DNA from: Blastococcus mobilis
GTDB taxonomy: Bacteria > Actinomycetota > Actinomycetes > Mycobacteriales > Geodermatophilaceae
NCBI RefSeq assembly: GCF_900188025.1
Contig: NZ_FZNO01000023.1
Coordinates: forward strand, 1-64,000
Direction of reading: 5' to 3'
Length of the DNA: 64,000 nt
Shown: positions 54,686 through 63,216 of the stretch, piece after piece
Position numbering within the stretch: position 1 is the stretch's first letter
Layout of the letters: each line of letters begins with the position of its first letter
The notes under the pieces: model-generated
Databases searched by the model: none
Seen by the model: only the letters and a program-made list of their open reading frames with translations
Told to the model about the DNA's origin: nothing
Position numbers and translations under genes: made by a program

Positions 54686-57118
54686 GTGCCACACGACGAG
54701 ACCTCGCCCGTCGCGCCCCGCGCCGGATCGGTCCGCCGTCCGCCGCCCGCGCGGACCAGGAGCACCGGCGGAGGTGGCCGTGGATCGGGCCGTCCCCCGG
54801 CCGGTGGCCGCGCCCGCACGACGGCCGCCCGCTCCGGCACGCCGACCCCACCGCGCCCCGCGGGTGGCCGGCCGGGCGCCCCGGGCGCCAAGGCCTCGGC
54901 CGGCAAGGCCAAGGGTGCGGCGGCCCGGAACACGAAGCAGAAGCGCAGGCGCAGGCTGAAACTCGCCGGTGCGCTCGCCGCCGGGATGCTGGTCCTGCTC
55001 GGCGTCTTCGTCGGTGTCGTCTACGCCAGCACCGACGTGCCGAGCCCCGACTCGATCACCACCGCGCAGACGACGGTCATCTACTACTCCGACGGCACCA
55101 CCGAGATGGCCCGTCTCGGCGACGAGAACCGGACGAACGTCGCCCTCGACCAGATCGCGGAGCCTGCGCAGCAGGCCGTGCTCGCCGCGGAGAACCGGAG
55201 TTTCTACACCGACCCGGGCATCTCCCTCACCGGCATCACCCGAGCCACGTGGAACAACCTCACGGGTGGCTCGACCCAGGGTGGCTCGACCATCACACAG
55301 CAGTACGTGAAGAACGCGATCCTGCAGAACTCGGACCAGACGTTCAGCCGCAAGTTCCAGGAGCTGTTCCTGGCCATCAAGCTGGACAACAACTACACCA
55401 AGAAGCAGATCCTCGAGAACTACCTCAACACCATCTACTACGGCCGCGGCGCCTACGGCATCGAGGCGGCGGCCAACACCTACTTCGGCGTCCCCGCCGC
55501 GCAGCTGACCGCCCAGCAGGGCGCGGTGCTCGCCGTCCTCATCCGCAGCCCCTCGCGCTACGACCCCGAGGTGAGTCCCGAGGACGCCCAGGACCGCTGG
55601 GGCCGGGTGCTCGACGCGATGGTCGAGGAGGGCTGGCTGACCGCCGAGGAGCGCGCGGCGTCGGTGTACCCGCCAGTGCTGCCGAAGGCCGGATCGTCCC
55701 TGGGCATCCCCACCGGTCCGGAGGGGCTGATCGTCAACCGGGTGCTCTCCGAGATGGAGAACAAGCACGGCTACGACGAGCAGCAGATCCGCGCCGGAGG
55801 CCTCCGGATCACCACCACCGTCGACGCCGGTGCGCAGAACGCCGCGGTGACCGCCGTGAACGAGGTCATGGACGGGGAGCCGGAGGGCCTGAGGGAGGCG
55901 CTCGTGGCCGTGGACCCGCGCACGGGTGGTGTGCGGGCCTACTACGGCGGTGCGATCGGAGCCGGCGACGGCGCCATCGACTACGCCCGCGCGCAGCGCC
56001 AGCCCGGCTCGTCGGTGAAGCCCTACGTCCTGGCGACGGCGCTCGAGCAGGGCATCAGCGTCACCGCCCGCCGGGACGGGAGCTCGCCGCAGGAGTTCCC
56101 GGACCGCGAGAAGCCGGTGGTGAACTCGGGCGGCGCCTCGTGCTCTTCCTGCACCCTGCAGGAAGCCATCACCCGGTCGCTGAACACCACCTTCTACGGA
56201 CTGGCCTACGAGGTCGGCCCGGAGAAGGTGGCGGATGTGACGCGCAAGGCCGCGGGGCTGCCCGACGTCTGGGAGGAGGGCAACGACCTCCTGGTCGGGC
56301 GACCGACGCTGGCGAACCCGACCACGGGGAACGTCGGTTCCTCGATCGGCATCGGTGAGTACGAGATGCGACCGATCGACCAGGCCGTCGGCTTCGCCAC
56401 CCTGGCCAGCGGTGGCATCCAGCGCGATCCCCACTTCGTGGCGAAGGTCGCCAACAACGAGGGCGCGGTCCTGCTGGAGAACGCCGGCGACCCGGGCGAG
56501 CAGGTCATCGACCCCGCCGTCGCGTCCGACGTGACGTACGCGATCAAGGGCGTGGCCTCCTACTCCAAGCGTGCTCTCGACGGCGGGCGCGAGGTCGCCA
56601 GCAAGACCGGCACCCAGGGGCTGAACGCCAAGGACAACTCCGACGCCTGGATGGTGGGATACACGCCGTCCCTGTCGGCGGCGGTCTGGATGGGCAACGA
56701 CAACCCGAACGAGCCGATCGTCAACGCGCGCGAACAGATCATCTACGGCTCGGGTCTGCCCGGCGCGATCTGGCAGCAGTTCATGAACACCGTGCTCGCG
56801 GGCACGCCGAAGGAGGACCTGCCGGACAGGCCGTCCATCCGGGGCGACTCCGGCGAGGGCGTCCCGGAGCCCACCCCGACCCCCACCCCCACGCCCGAGG
56901 CGCCCGAGCCGACTCCCACCCCCACTCCCGAGGCGCCGGAGCCGACCCCGACCCCGACGCCGACCCCGACGCCGACGCCGTCCGTCGTGGTGCCACCGGG
57001 AGGCGAGGGCGACGGGAACGGCGACGGCAACGGGAACGGCAACGGGAACGGGAACGGGGGCGGTGTCCCCGGGCTTCCCGGGGAGCCGGAGGAACCCGAG
57101 AGGCCTCCGGGCGGCTGA
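54686..57118 (+). CDS. Class A penicillin-binding protein (PonA-like)
   Basis: An 810-residue bifunctional peptidoglycan synthase. A ~90-residue basic, Gly/Arg-rich cytoplasmic tail precedes the membrane helix LAGALAAGMLVLLGVFVGVVYAS. The glycosyltransferase domain (about 135-310) has AAENRSFYTDPGIS, GGSTITQQYVKN and NTIYYGRGAYGIEAAANTYFG. The transpeptidase domain has QPGSSVKP (SxxK), SLNT (SxN) and SKTGTQG (KTG). The C-terminus is a Pro/Thr/Glu repeat followed by a Gly-Asn repeat, a surface-exposed low-complexity tail. The GTG at 54686 follows GAGAGGGGG. Matches ponA1 (Rv0050) in context. Confidence 0.94.
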   Translation: MPHDETSPVAPRAGSVRRPPPARTRSTGGGGRGSGRPPAGGRARTTAARSGTPTPPRPAGGRPGAPGAKASAGKAKGAAARNTKQKRRRRLKLAGALAAGMLVLLGVFVGVVYASTDVPSPDSITTAQTTVIYYSDGTTEMARLGDENRTNVALDQIAEPAQQAVLAAENRSFYTDPGISLTGITRATWNNLTGGSTQGGSTITQQYVKNAILQNSDQTFSRKFQELFLAIKLDNNYTKKQILENYLNTIYYGRGAYGIEAAANTYFGVPAAQLTAQQGAVLAVLIRSPSRYDPEVSPEDAQDRWGRVLDAMVEEGWLTAEERAASVYPPVLPKAGSSLGIPTGPEGLIVNRVLSEMENKHGYDEQQIRAGGLRITTTVDAGAQNAAVTAVNEVMDGEPEGLREALVAVDPRTGGVRAYYGGAIGAGDGAIDYARAQRQPGSSVKPYVLATALEQGISVTARRDGSSPQEFPDREKPVVNSGGASCSSCTLQEAITRSLNTTFYGLAYEVGPEKVADVTRKAAGLPDVWEEGNDLLVGRPTLANPTTGNVGSSIGIGEYEMRPIDQAVGFATLASGGIQRDPHFVAKVANNEGAVLLENAGDPGEQVIDPAVASDVTYAIKGVASYSKRALDGGREVASKTGTQGLNAKDNSDAWMVGYTPSLSAAVWMGNDNPNEPIVNAREQIIYGSGLPGAIWQQFMNTVLAGTPKEDLPDRPSIRGDSGEGVPEPTPTPTPTPEAPEPTPTPTPEAPEPTPTPTPTPTPTPSVVVPPGGEGDGNGDGNGNGNGNGNGGGVPGLPGEPEEPERPPGG

Positions 57119-57153
57119 GCCGCCTCGGCGCCGCGGTCCCGCACACTGGGCTC

Positions 57154-58731
57154 GTGAGCACCACCTCCACGGACCCCTCCGGAACGTCTTCGGAGGGGTC
57201 CGTGCTCGTTCCACGTGGAACGAGCACGCCCGGTCCCGGCGACCCGATCCGACCGGACCGGGTCGTGCCCTCATGGGTCGACCCGGTGGTCGCCCAGGCC
57301 AGCGAGGCAGTCGGCGGTCCGTGGGGCCGGCACGCGGTGACCGGCCGTGCGCCCTTCTGGACGCCGCTGCGGGTGTGCCTTCTCTTCGTCACCTCCGTCC
57401 TCGCGGTGGCATGGGGCAAGCAGGCCCCCTGCGCGAGCGGTGACTGGAGCGGATCCCGCCAGTACACGCACCTCTGCTACTCCGACGCGGTGCCGCTCTT
57501 CGGCAGCTACGGCCTCGATCAAGGCGCGCTGCCCTACCTGGACGCGACCGTCGAGTACCCGGTGCTCACCGGTGCGTTCATGGTGCTGGCCGCCGCCGGT
57601 GCGCGGCTCTACGACGGCGTGGCCGAGCGGCTCGGGCTGCTTCCCGACGTGCCCGCGGTGCAGAGCTACACCGTGCTGACCTGCCTGCTGCTGTCGGTGT
57701 GCGCGCTGCTGCTCGTCCGGGCCGTCCTGGGGTTGTCGGGTCGTCGTCCCTGGGACGCCGCCATGATCGGGCTGTCCCCCGTCCTGCTGGTGCACGCGTT
57801 CACGAACTGGGACCTGCTCGCCGTCACCCTGGCTGCCTTCGGGATGCTCGCCTGGGCCCGGTCGCGGACCGTGCTGGCCGGCGTCCTCCTCGGTCTCGGG
57901 GTCGCGGCCAAGTTCTTCCCGCTGCTGCTGCTCGGCGTCCTCTTCGTGCTCTGCCTGCGCGCCGGCCGGCTGCGTGCCTGGGCGACCACGGTGGCTGCCG
58001 CCGCGGGCGCGTGGGCCGCGGTCAACGTGCCGGTCGCCGCCCTCGCCTTCGACAACTGGGCGTGGTTCTTCGTCTTCAGCAGGCAGCGGCCGGCCAACCC
58101 CGAGTCGATCTGGAACATCGCGTTGCACGCGACCGACCGACGGATCCTGGACGGCCCGCTGGCCGCGGGGCAGACGCCCACCGTGCTCAACGCGGTCGTC
58201 GCCGTCAGTCTGCTGGTCCTCGCGGCCGGCGTCGCCTGGCTGGCGCTGGCCGCCCCCGTTCGGCCGAGGGTGGCCCAGCTCGCCTTCCTGCTCGTCGCGG
58301 GGTTCCTCCTGCTGAACAAGGTGTGGAGCCCGCAGTTCTCGTTGTGGCTCCTGCCCCTGGCCGTGCTCGCCCGGCCGCGGTGGCGGTCCCTGCTGCTGTG
58401 GCAGGCGACCGAGGTGCTGGTGTGGGTCGTGACGATGCTGCACTACCTCGGCACGGACAACCGCGGCATCGAGGTCGAGTGGTTCTTCCTCGGCGTCCTG
58501 CTGCGTGACATCGCCGTCGTGGTGCTCATGGCCCTCGTCGTGCGCGACGTGCTCCGCCCGGACGGCGACGTCGTCCGCACGTCCTGGCCCGGAGTCGACG
58601 ATCCGTCCGGAGGCCCGCTCGACCACGCCCGCGACCGCTGCACCCTCCACGCGTGGCCCAGGACGATCAGGTCACCTGATCGTTGTGGTCCTGGCTCAGC
58701 GTCGATGGGGAGCCAGGACCCCACCAGGTGA
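57154..58731 (+). CDS. GT87-type membrane mannosyltransferase-like protein
   Basis: A 525-residue polytopic protein with about 10-12 helices from residue 68 on. Family clues: EYPVLTGAFMVLAAAGARL, FTNWDLLAVTLAAFGMLAWARSRTVLAGVLLGLGVAAKFFPLLLLG, and NKVWSPQFSLWLLPLAVLARPRW, as in polyprenol-phosphate-mannose-dependent DUF2029/GT87 enzymes that extend lipomannan. Homologue of Rv0051 by position. Start GTG 57154 lies 6 nt after CACACT. A long parS palindrome falls in its first 25 codons. The last ~20 codons run through two hairpins, so the true tail may be non-conserved. Confidence 0.87.
   Translation: MSTTSTDPSGTSSEGSVLVPRGTSTPGPGDPIRPDRVVPSWVDPVVAQASEAVGGPWGRHAVTGRAPFWTPLRVCLLFVTSVLAVAWGKQAPCASGDWSGSRQYTHLCYSDAVPLFGSYGLDQGALPYLDATVEYPVLTGAFMVLAAAGARLYDGVAERLGLLPDVPAVQSYTVLTCLLLSVCALLLVRAVLGLSGRRPWDAAMIGLSPVLLVHAFTNWDLLAVTLAAFGMLAWARSRTVLAGVLLGLGVAAKFFPLLLLGVLFVLCLRAGRLRAWATTVAAAAGAWAAVNVPVAALAFDNWAWFFVFSRQRPANPESIWNIALHATDRRILDGPLAAGQTPTVLNAVVAVSLLVLAAGVAWLALAAPVRPRVAQLAFLLVAGFLLLNKVWSPQFSLWLLPLAVLARPRWRSLLLWQATEVLVWVVTMLHYLGTDNRGIEVEWFFLGVLLRDIAVVVLMALVVRDVLRPDGDVVRTSWPGVDDPSGGPLDHARDRCTLHAWPRTIRSPDRCGPGSASMGSQDPTR
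57202..57227 (+). promoter_or_regulatory. parS inside a 26-bp perfect palindrome
   Basis: The core GTTCCACGTGGAAC (57208-57221) is extended by GTGCTC on the left and GAGCAC on the right, so all 26 bases are self-complementary. It lies 48 bp after the GT87 start codon. Confidence 0.85.
58663..58720. terminator. Bidirectional double hairpin between GT87 and endonuclease IV
   Basis: First hairpin: ACGATCAGGT (58663-58672) and ACCTGATCGT (58674-58683), one base between the arms. Second: GGTCCTGGCTC (58687-58697) and GAGCCAGGACC (58710-58720). They lie between convergent genes and overlap the GT87 3' end. The half-site GAGCCAGGACC occurs again just after, at 58730-58740. Confidence 0.75.
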
Positions 58732-58744
58732 GCCAGGACCCGTA

Positions 58745-59569
58745 TCAGGCCAGTGCTTCGCGCAGCAGGGTGATCTCCTCGGCGTGGGACGCCGCGTCGC
58801 CGGGGGTCTCGAGCACGATCGGGCAGTCGGCGACGCGCGCGACCTCGACCAGGAGCTCCGCCGGGATCTCGCCCTCGCCCAGCGGCGCGTGGCGGTCGCG
58901 GCTGGAGCCGTGCGGGTCGCGGCTGTTGTTCAGGTGCACCAGGTCCACCCGTCCGGTGACGGCGCGCACGTCGTCGACCGCCGTGGCGAGGTCCCAGCCC
59001 GCGGCCCACGCGTGGCAGGTGTCGAGGACGAACCCGGCGCCGAACTCCCCCACCGCCTCCCAGAGCCGGGCGATGGCGTCGAGGTCGCGCGCCATGGCGT
59101 TGCCGCCGCCGGCGGTGTTCTCGATCAGCAGCGGAACGGTGAAGCCACCGTCGTCCGCCTGCCTGGCGAAGGTCTTGCGCCAGTTGTCCACGCCCACCCC
59201 GGGGTCGTCCTTGGCCAGGACGTGCCCGCCGTGGACGACCATGCCCACCGCGCCGATGGCGCCGGCAGCCCGCGCGTGCCGGTCCAACAGCTTGCGGCTG
59301 GGGATGCGGATCCGGTTGTTCGTCGTCGCCACGTTGAGCACGTAGGGCGCGTGCACGACGACCATGACCTCACCGGTCAGCAGGTCCTCCGCGTCGGGCC
59401 GGGGCTTCGGGGCCGTCCACCCCTGCGGATCGGCGAGGAAGACCTGGACGCCGTCGGCGTCCATCTCCGCCGCCCGGGCGAGTGGCCCGCCGTCGTCGAG
59501 CTCGTTGTCCTCGGTCAGACCTGGGCCGACGTGTACGCCGATCGGGTGTCGCACGGAGGGGGTCGCCAC
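58745..59569 (-). CDS. nfo: Deoxyribonuclease IV / AP endonuclease family 2
   Basis: A 274-residue TIM-barrel, three-zinc endonuclease that cuts 5' of abasic sites. Metal-binding signatures: VVHAPYVLNVATTN, MVVHGGHVL, LLIENTAGGGNAMAR, VLDTCHAWAAGWDL and VHLNNSRDPHGSSRDRHAPLGEGEI. All the expected His, Glu and Asp residues are visible. The GTG at 59569 lies 8 nt after TAGGGT, a leaderless arrangement; upstream in-frame starts are less likely. Single-gene unit between convergent and divergent neighbours. Confidence 0.92.
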   Translation of the reverse strand: MATPSVRHPIGVHVGPGLTEDNELDDGGPLARAAEMDADGVQVFLADPQGWTAPKPRPDAEDLLTGEVMVVVHAPYVLNVATTNNRIRIPSRKLLDRHARAAGAIGAVGMVVHGGHVLAKDDPGVGVDNWRKTFARQADDGGFTVPLLIENTAGGGNAMARDLDAIARLWEAVGEFGAGFVLDTCHAWAAGWDLATAVDDVRAVTGRVDLVHLNNSRDPHGSSRDRHAPLGEGEIPAELLVEVARVADCPIVLETPGDAASHAEEITLLREALA

Positions 59570-59689
59570 GGCCACCGACCCTAGTTCGTACAGAACTCGG
59601 CGTTTAGCCGTAACTCCGATCACACATCATCGTTGGTGCAGCGTGACGGGGGTTACTTCCCAGCGTCGAGTCGGAGGTAGGGGCAGAGC

Positions 59690-60706
59690 ATGGCAACCGG
59701 TCGGATCCGTCGAACAGCGCAGCGGGGCATCGCCGCGGCCGTCCTCGGCTGGCTGGGGGTCGCCGCCGTCTCGGTCCTGACGGCCCCGAGCGCCGCTGCG
59801 GCACCCGCGCGAGCCGTCACGGTCGAGATCAAGAACGTGACACCGCCCGCGGCCAGCGTGGAGCCGGGCGGCACGGTGACGTTCGTGAACAGGATCCCGG
59901 CCCAGAACAAGGGCGGGATCTCCGTGCCCCTGGTGGGCAGCGTCTCCGCCACGGTCTTCACCGACGTGTCGGTGACCTTCTTCGGCCAGCAGCGGAACCT
60001 CGCGCCGGACCAGAGCGCCCAGTGGACCTTCACCGCCCCGGCCACGACGGGCACCCTCACCTACACGTACCGCATCGTCCCCCAGGCGGGTCTGGCGGCG
60101 AACGTGGCCGACCAGGTGGTGAACACGGTGGCCGGCACGCTTCCGGCCCTGCCGGCCCAGACGCCGTACATCGTGCAGACCGTGGCTCCGGCCCTGCCGA
60201 AGCTCCCGGCCGCGAACCTGCCGCCGCTGCCCACGGTGGAGCTGCCGCCCCTCGGCGGCGACGAGAACCCTCCGCCCACGCCGCCGACGACCCCGCCCAC
60301 CACGCCTCCGGACGACACCGACGACGGCGTCGACCCCGTCCCCACCGGCGACCAGTACGCCTACAACACCGGTGGCGGCGCACCCCGGCTGTCGCCGTCC
60401 GACGTCGTCGCCGCGTCCGCCTTCGACCCGTCGCGCTACTTCGTCCCCGGCCGGAGCCTCGGCGGGGTCGACCGCGGGGGAGCCGGCGGCGCGCCGGGCA
60501 GCTACGACGGCGCCTCGGTACCCGTCTTCGGGCAGCTCGCCGGCCTGGACGGCTCCGCACTCGCGGAGGACTCCGTCTCGGAGGCCGCTTCGGAGTCCAC
60601 CCGGGCCCAGACGCTGCCTGCGGCCGCGCTGGCCGCCGTCGTGGCCCTCGTCGCGGTGACCGCCGCGCTCGTCCGCACCCAGCAGGCCTCCCGCGCCTCG
60701 CGCTGA
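59690..60706 (+). CDS. Secreted cell-surface protein with cupredoxin-like fold
   Basis: A 338-residue exported protein. Signal peptide to about AAAAPA (residue 38). Residues about 40-150 look like a plastocyanin-type beta sandwich (VTVEIKNVTPPAASVEPGGTVTFVNRI, TFTAPATTGTLTYTYRIVP) but no copper ligand set is clear. A Pro-rich stretch (about 150-220) and a low-complexity Gly/Ser region follow. The C-terminus ends TLPAAALAAVVALVAVTAALV then RTQQASRASR, a sorting-signal-like or simple anchor. GGAGGT is upstream of the ATG, though far. Function unknown. Confidence 0.75.
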   Translation: MATGRIRRTAQRGIAAAVLGWLGVAAVSVLTAPSAAAAPARAVTVEIKNVTPPAASVEPGGTVTFVNRIPAQNKGGISVPLVGSVSATVFTDVSVTFFGQQRNLAPDQSAQWTFTAPATTGTLTYTYRIVPQAGLAANVADQVVNTVAGTLPALPAQTPYIVQTVAPALPKLPAANLPPLPTVELPPLGGDENPPPTPPTTPPTTPPDDTDDGVDPVPTGDQYAYNTGGGAPRLSPSDVVAASAFDPSRYFVPGRSLGGVDRGGAGGAPGSYDGASVPVFGQLAGLDGSALAEDSVSEAASESTRAQTLPAAALAAVVALVAVTAALVRTQQASRASR

Positions 60707-60947
60707 CCTGCTCGCCGCTCCCGCTCGCCACCGCCGGCCGCCGTCCTCCGGGACGGCGGCCGCGGTCGTCCCGGCGCCGGAGGCCGGCCCTGTGGACTGC
60801 GCGGACGGGCGATCCCTCCGACGCTGGTAGCCTGACCCTGCGCGTTCTGCCCGCCGCTGTGCGGCGGCCGGGGCGCGCGACGCATGTACGACCCTCCTGC
60901 TGCAGATGTACTGCAGCCGCCAAGACCAGAGGAGGTGGGGTTTCTCC

Positions 60948-61235
60948 ATGCGCAACTACGAACTGATGGTCATCCTCGACCCCGAGCTCGAGGAGCGCAC
61001 GATCGCTCCCTCGCTCGACCGGTTCCTCACCGTCGTCACCAAGGCCGGTGGCACCGTCAAGACCGAGATCTGGGGCCGTCGGCGCCTGGCCTACGAGATC
61101 AAGAAGCAGGTCGAGGGCATCTACGCCATCGTCACGATCCAGTCCGAGCCCGCTGCGGTCGCCGAGCTGGACCGCCAGCTCAACCTGAACGAGTCGGTGC
61201 TCCGCACGAAGCTGATGCGACCCGAGGTCCACTGA
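60948..61235 (+). CDS. rpsF: 30S ribosomal protein S6
   Basis: A 95-residue ribosomal protein binding S18 and 16S rRNA. Full S6 fold: [73 protein letters not shown] lies about 11 nt before the ATG. First gene of the rpsF-ssb-rpsR-rplI operon; a possible -10 TAGCCT is at 60828-60833. Confidence 0.97.
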   Translation: MRNYELMVILDPELEERTIAPSLDRFLTVVTKAGGTVKTEIWGRRRLAYEIKKQVEGIYAIVTIQSEPAAVAELDRQLNLNESVLRTKLMRPEVH

Positions 61236-61237
61236 TC

Positions 61238-61738
61238 ATGGCCGGCGAAACCGTCATCACCGTCATCGGCAACCTGACCGCCGATCCGGAGCTGCGCTTC
61301 ACGCCGTCGGGTGCTGCCGTCGCCAACTTCACCGTCGCGTCCACGCCGCGCACCTTCGACCGTCAGTCGCAGGAGTGGAAGGACGGCGAGGCGCTGTTCC
61401 TCCGCTGCAACGTCTGGCGGCAGGCGGCCGAGAACGTCGCCGAGTCGCTGACCCGTGGTTCGCGGGTCATCGTCAGCGGGCGGCTGAAGCAGCGCTCCTT
61501 CGACACGAAGGAAGGCGAGAAGCGCACCGTCATCGAGCTCGAGGTCGACGAGATCGGCCCGTCCCTGCGTTACGCCACCGCGAAGGTCACCCGTGCCTCG
61601 CGTGGTGAAGGCGGCGGCAGCTTCGGCGGAGGCGGCGGCGGTGGCGGCTTCTCCGGCGGCGGCGGCGGCGGTGGTGGTGGCGGGGCGAGCGACCCCTGGT
61701 CGACGCCCGCAGGCCCGTCCGACGAACCGCCCTTCTGA
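61238..61738 (+). CDS. ssb: Single-stranded DNA-binding protein
   Basis: A 166-residue SSB. The OB fold (about 1-110) reads [71 protein letters not shown] Gly-rich linker of long Gly runs follows, and the acidic tail ends SDEPPF, which binds partner proteins. It starts 2 bp after the rpsF stop; spacing implies translation follows rpsF closely. The stop is followed at once by a family 1 repeat. Confidence 0.97.
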   Translation: MAGETVITVIGNLTADPELRFTPSGAAVANFTVASTPRTFDRQSQEWKDGEALFLRCNVWRQAAENVAESLTRGSRVIVSGRLKQRSFDTKEGEKRTVIELEVDEIGPSLRYATAKVTRASRGEGGGSFGGGGGGGGFSGGGGGGGGGGASDPWSTPAGPSDEPPF

Positions 61739-61742
61739 AAGT

Positions 61743-61803
61743 AGGAGGACCCTCCTGCCCCCCACCGCTCGCAAGCTCGCGGCGGGACCCTGCAGGTGGG
61801 CCA
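61743..61803 (+). repeat. Hairpin repeat family 1, copy L (after ssb)
   Basis: Arms CCCTCCTGC (61750-61758) and GCAGGTGGG (61792-61800) with one mismatch around the core CACCGCTCGCAAGCTCGCGG. It lies inside the ribosomal operon between ssb and rpsR. Confidence 0.8.
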
Positions 61804-61848
61804 CCTTCCTCACACACCTTCTGAACCATCTAGCCCTGGAGAACTCCG

Positions 61849-62085
61849 GTGCCCAAGCCCCCCATTCGCAAGGTCAAGAAGAAGGTCTGCCAGTTCTGCA
61901 AGGACAAGGCGACCTACGTGGACTACAAGGACACGACGCTGCTGCGGAAGTTCATCTCCGACCGCGGCAAGATCCGTGCCCGCCGCGTCAGCGGCAACTG
62001 CAGCCAGCACCAGCGTGACGTCGCCGTGGCCGTGAAGAACAGCCGCGAGATGGCACTGCTGCCCTACACCTCGACGGCGCGCTGA
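61849..62085 (+). CDS. rpsR: 30S ribosomal protein S18
   Basis: A 78-residue ribosomal protein. [72 protein letters not shown] is complete. The CxxC (CQFC) with a later Cys and His suggests the zinc-binding C+ type of S18. Actinobacteria often keep a C- paralogue used under zinc limitation; none is visible here. GTG start. rplI follows 2 bp after. Confidence 0.97.
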   Translation: MPKPPIRKVKKKVCQFCKDKATYVDYKDTTLLRKFISDRGKIRARRVSGNCSQHQRDVAVAVKNSREMALLPYTSTAR

Positions 62086-62087
62086 TC

Positions 62088-62543
62088 ATGAGCACGATGA
62101 AGCTCATCCTCACCCAGGAGGTCACCGGTCTCGGCTCCTCCGGGGACACCGTCGAGGTCAAGGGCGGCTACGGCCGCAACTACCTCCTCCCCCGCGGCCT
62201 GGCCATCGTGGCCACGCGAGGGGCGGAGAAGCAGATCGAGTCGCTCCGCCGGGCGCGTGCCGCCCGGGACGTGCGCTCGCAGGAGGAGGCGACCGCCGTG
62301 GCCGGGCAGCTGTCCGGTCTCACGGTCCGCGTCCCCGCCCGCGCCGGTGAGGGCGGCCGCCTGTTCGGCCGCGTCACCACCGCCGACGTCGCCGCTGCGG
62401 TGACCGCTGCCGGTGGCCCGGAGCTCGACCGTCGCCGGATCGAGTTGCCCAGCAGCATCAAGACCACGGGCGAGCACACCGTCACCGTGCGGGTGCACCC
62501 CGAGGTCACCACCAAGCTGACGATCGAGGTCGTCGCCGGCTGA
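62088..62543 (+). CDS. rplI: 50S ribosomal protein L9
   Basis: A 151-residue two-domain ribosomal protein: N-domain MKLILTQEVTGLGSSGDTVEVKGGYGRNYLLPRGLAIVAT, a connecting helix, and a C-domain with EGGRLFGRVTTADVAAAV. The ATG at 62088 or 62097 could be the start. Last gene of the operon, followed by a hairpin terminator. Confidence 0.96.
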   Translation: MSTMKLILTQEVTGLGSSGDTVEVKGGYGRNYLLPRGLAIVATRGAEKQIESLRRARAARDVRSQEEATAVAGQLSGLTVRVPARAGEGGRLFGRVTTADVAAAVTAAGGPELDRRRIELPSSIKTTGEHTVTVRVHPEVTTKLTIEVVAG

Positions 62544-62655
62544 ACGAGCACCCCTCTGTGAGCCGTTCGTAGCAGGATCCCGACCTGGGTTCCTGCGCAG
62601 GCTCGGGCAGGCCCCGGACGGGGCCGCGCCACGAGGGGGCCGCTCTGCACCGCCC

Positions 62656-62691
62656 GGAAGGGGCGTCGGACTCCGGTCCGGCGCCCCTTCC
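62656..62691 (+). terminator. Terminator hairpin after rplI
   Basis: Arms GGAAGGGGCG (62656-62665) and CGCCCCTTCC (62682-62691) pair perfectly, extended inward by CGGA/TCCG across a T-G wobble. No T-tract. Confidence 0.8.
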
Positions 62692-62981
62692 CGCGTCGTG
62701 GGGCCCGTAGGTCCTCTGGCGGCGGTCGACGGTGCCTGCCAGCCGCCGTCCCGCGCAGCTCGGCGCCGGTCGCCGACCATGCGGCATCTGTGGACGTGTG
62801 ACCGTTGGGACGGGTGGGTCCTGGCCGCGACACGCCGGGACGCGACACCCGGCGTTTCCCCAGAATTTCTTTCGTCCACACCCGGTGCACGGCCCCCGCG
62901 CAGGTCAGCGGCGAGACAGGCGGCACAGCCCACCTGTGTCCCCTGCTGTCTCCACATGTCGACACGTCTGCGTCCACCGAC

Positions 62982-62990
62982 TTGTCCACA
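62982..62990 (+). promoter_or_regulatory. Exact DnaA box upstream of dnaB
   Basis: TTGTCCACA, followed by AGTTGTGCA. The surrounding stretch also contains GTCGACACGT and CGTCCACCG, resembling oriC sequence at 23512-23528. Confidence 0.65.
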
Positions 62991-63102
62991 AGTTGTGCAG
63001 AACCGGACGCACACCGGTGTTGGACTGGTCCGTCCGCTGTTCCTAACGTCCTCCCCAGCGGTTAGCGGAGCGGTTCTGTCACTGCCCCGGGCTAGCTTCT
63101 AC

Positions 63103-63118
63103 TCGAACATCCGTTCGA
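63103..63118 (+). promoter_or_regulatory. LexA-type SOS box upstream of dnaB
   Basis: TCGAACATCCGTTCGA matches the actinobacterial SOS box TCGAAC-N4-GTTCGA, with the symmetry extended by AC/GT on both sides. It lies 98 bp before the dnaB start. Confidence 0.7.
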
Positions 63119-63216
63119 GTCAGGTGTACGTCGTTCTGGTGCTTCCCCCACCAGGCCCCGGCCGATCGGTCGGGGCCTGTTCGCGGGTGCGCCGGTGAGT
63201 GGATGGAGGAACCACC

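Larger units (their letters stand above)
62544..63216 (+). promoter_or_regulatory. Long leader region of dnaB
   Basis: About 670 bp with no gene I can support between rplI and dnaB. It holds the rplI terminator hairpin (62656-62691), DnaA-box-like motifs (about 62950-63000), an SOS-type palindrome (63103-63118) and a GGCCCCG/CGGGGCC hairpin (63154-63177) 40 bp before dnaB. It is unusually long for this compact region. Confidence 0.6.

Noticed and set aside
56860-57070. Tandem-repeat array at the PBP 3' end
   Set aside because: It is coding low complexity (Pro-Thr and Gly-Asn repeats in frame), not an independent intergenic repeat.
61600-61700. Gly-rich repetitive DNA in ssb
   Set aside because: Explained by the glycine linker typical of actinobacterial SSB.
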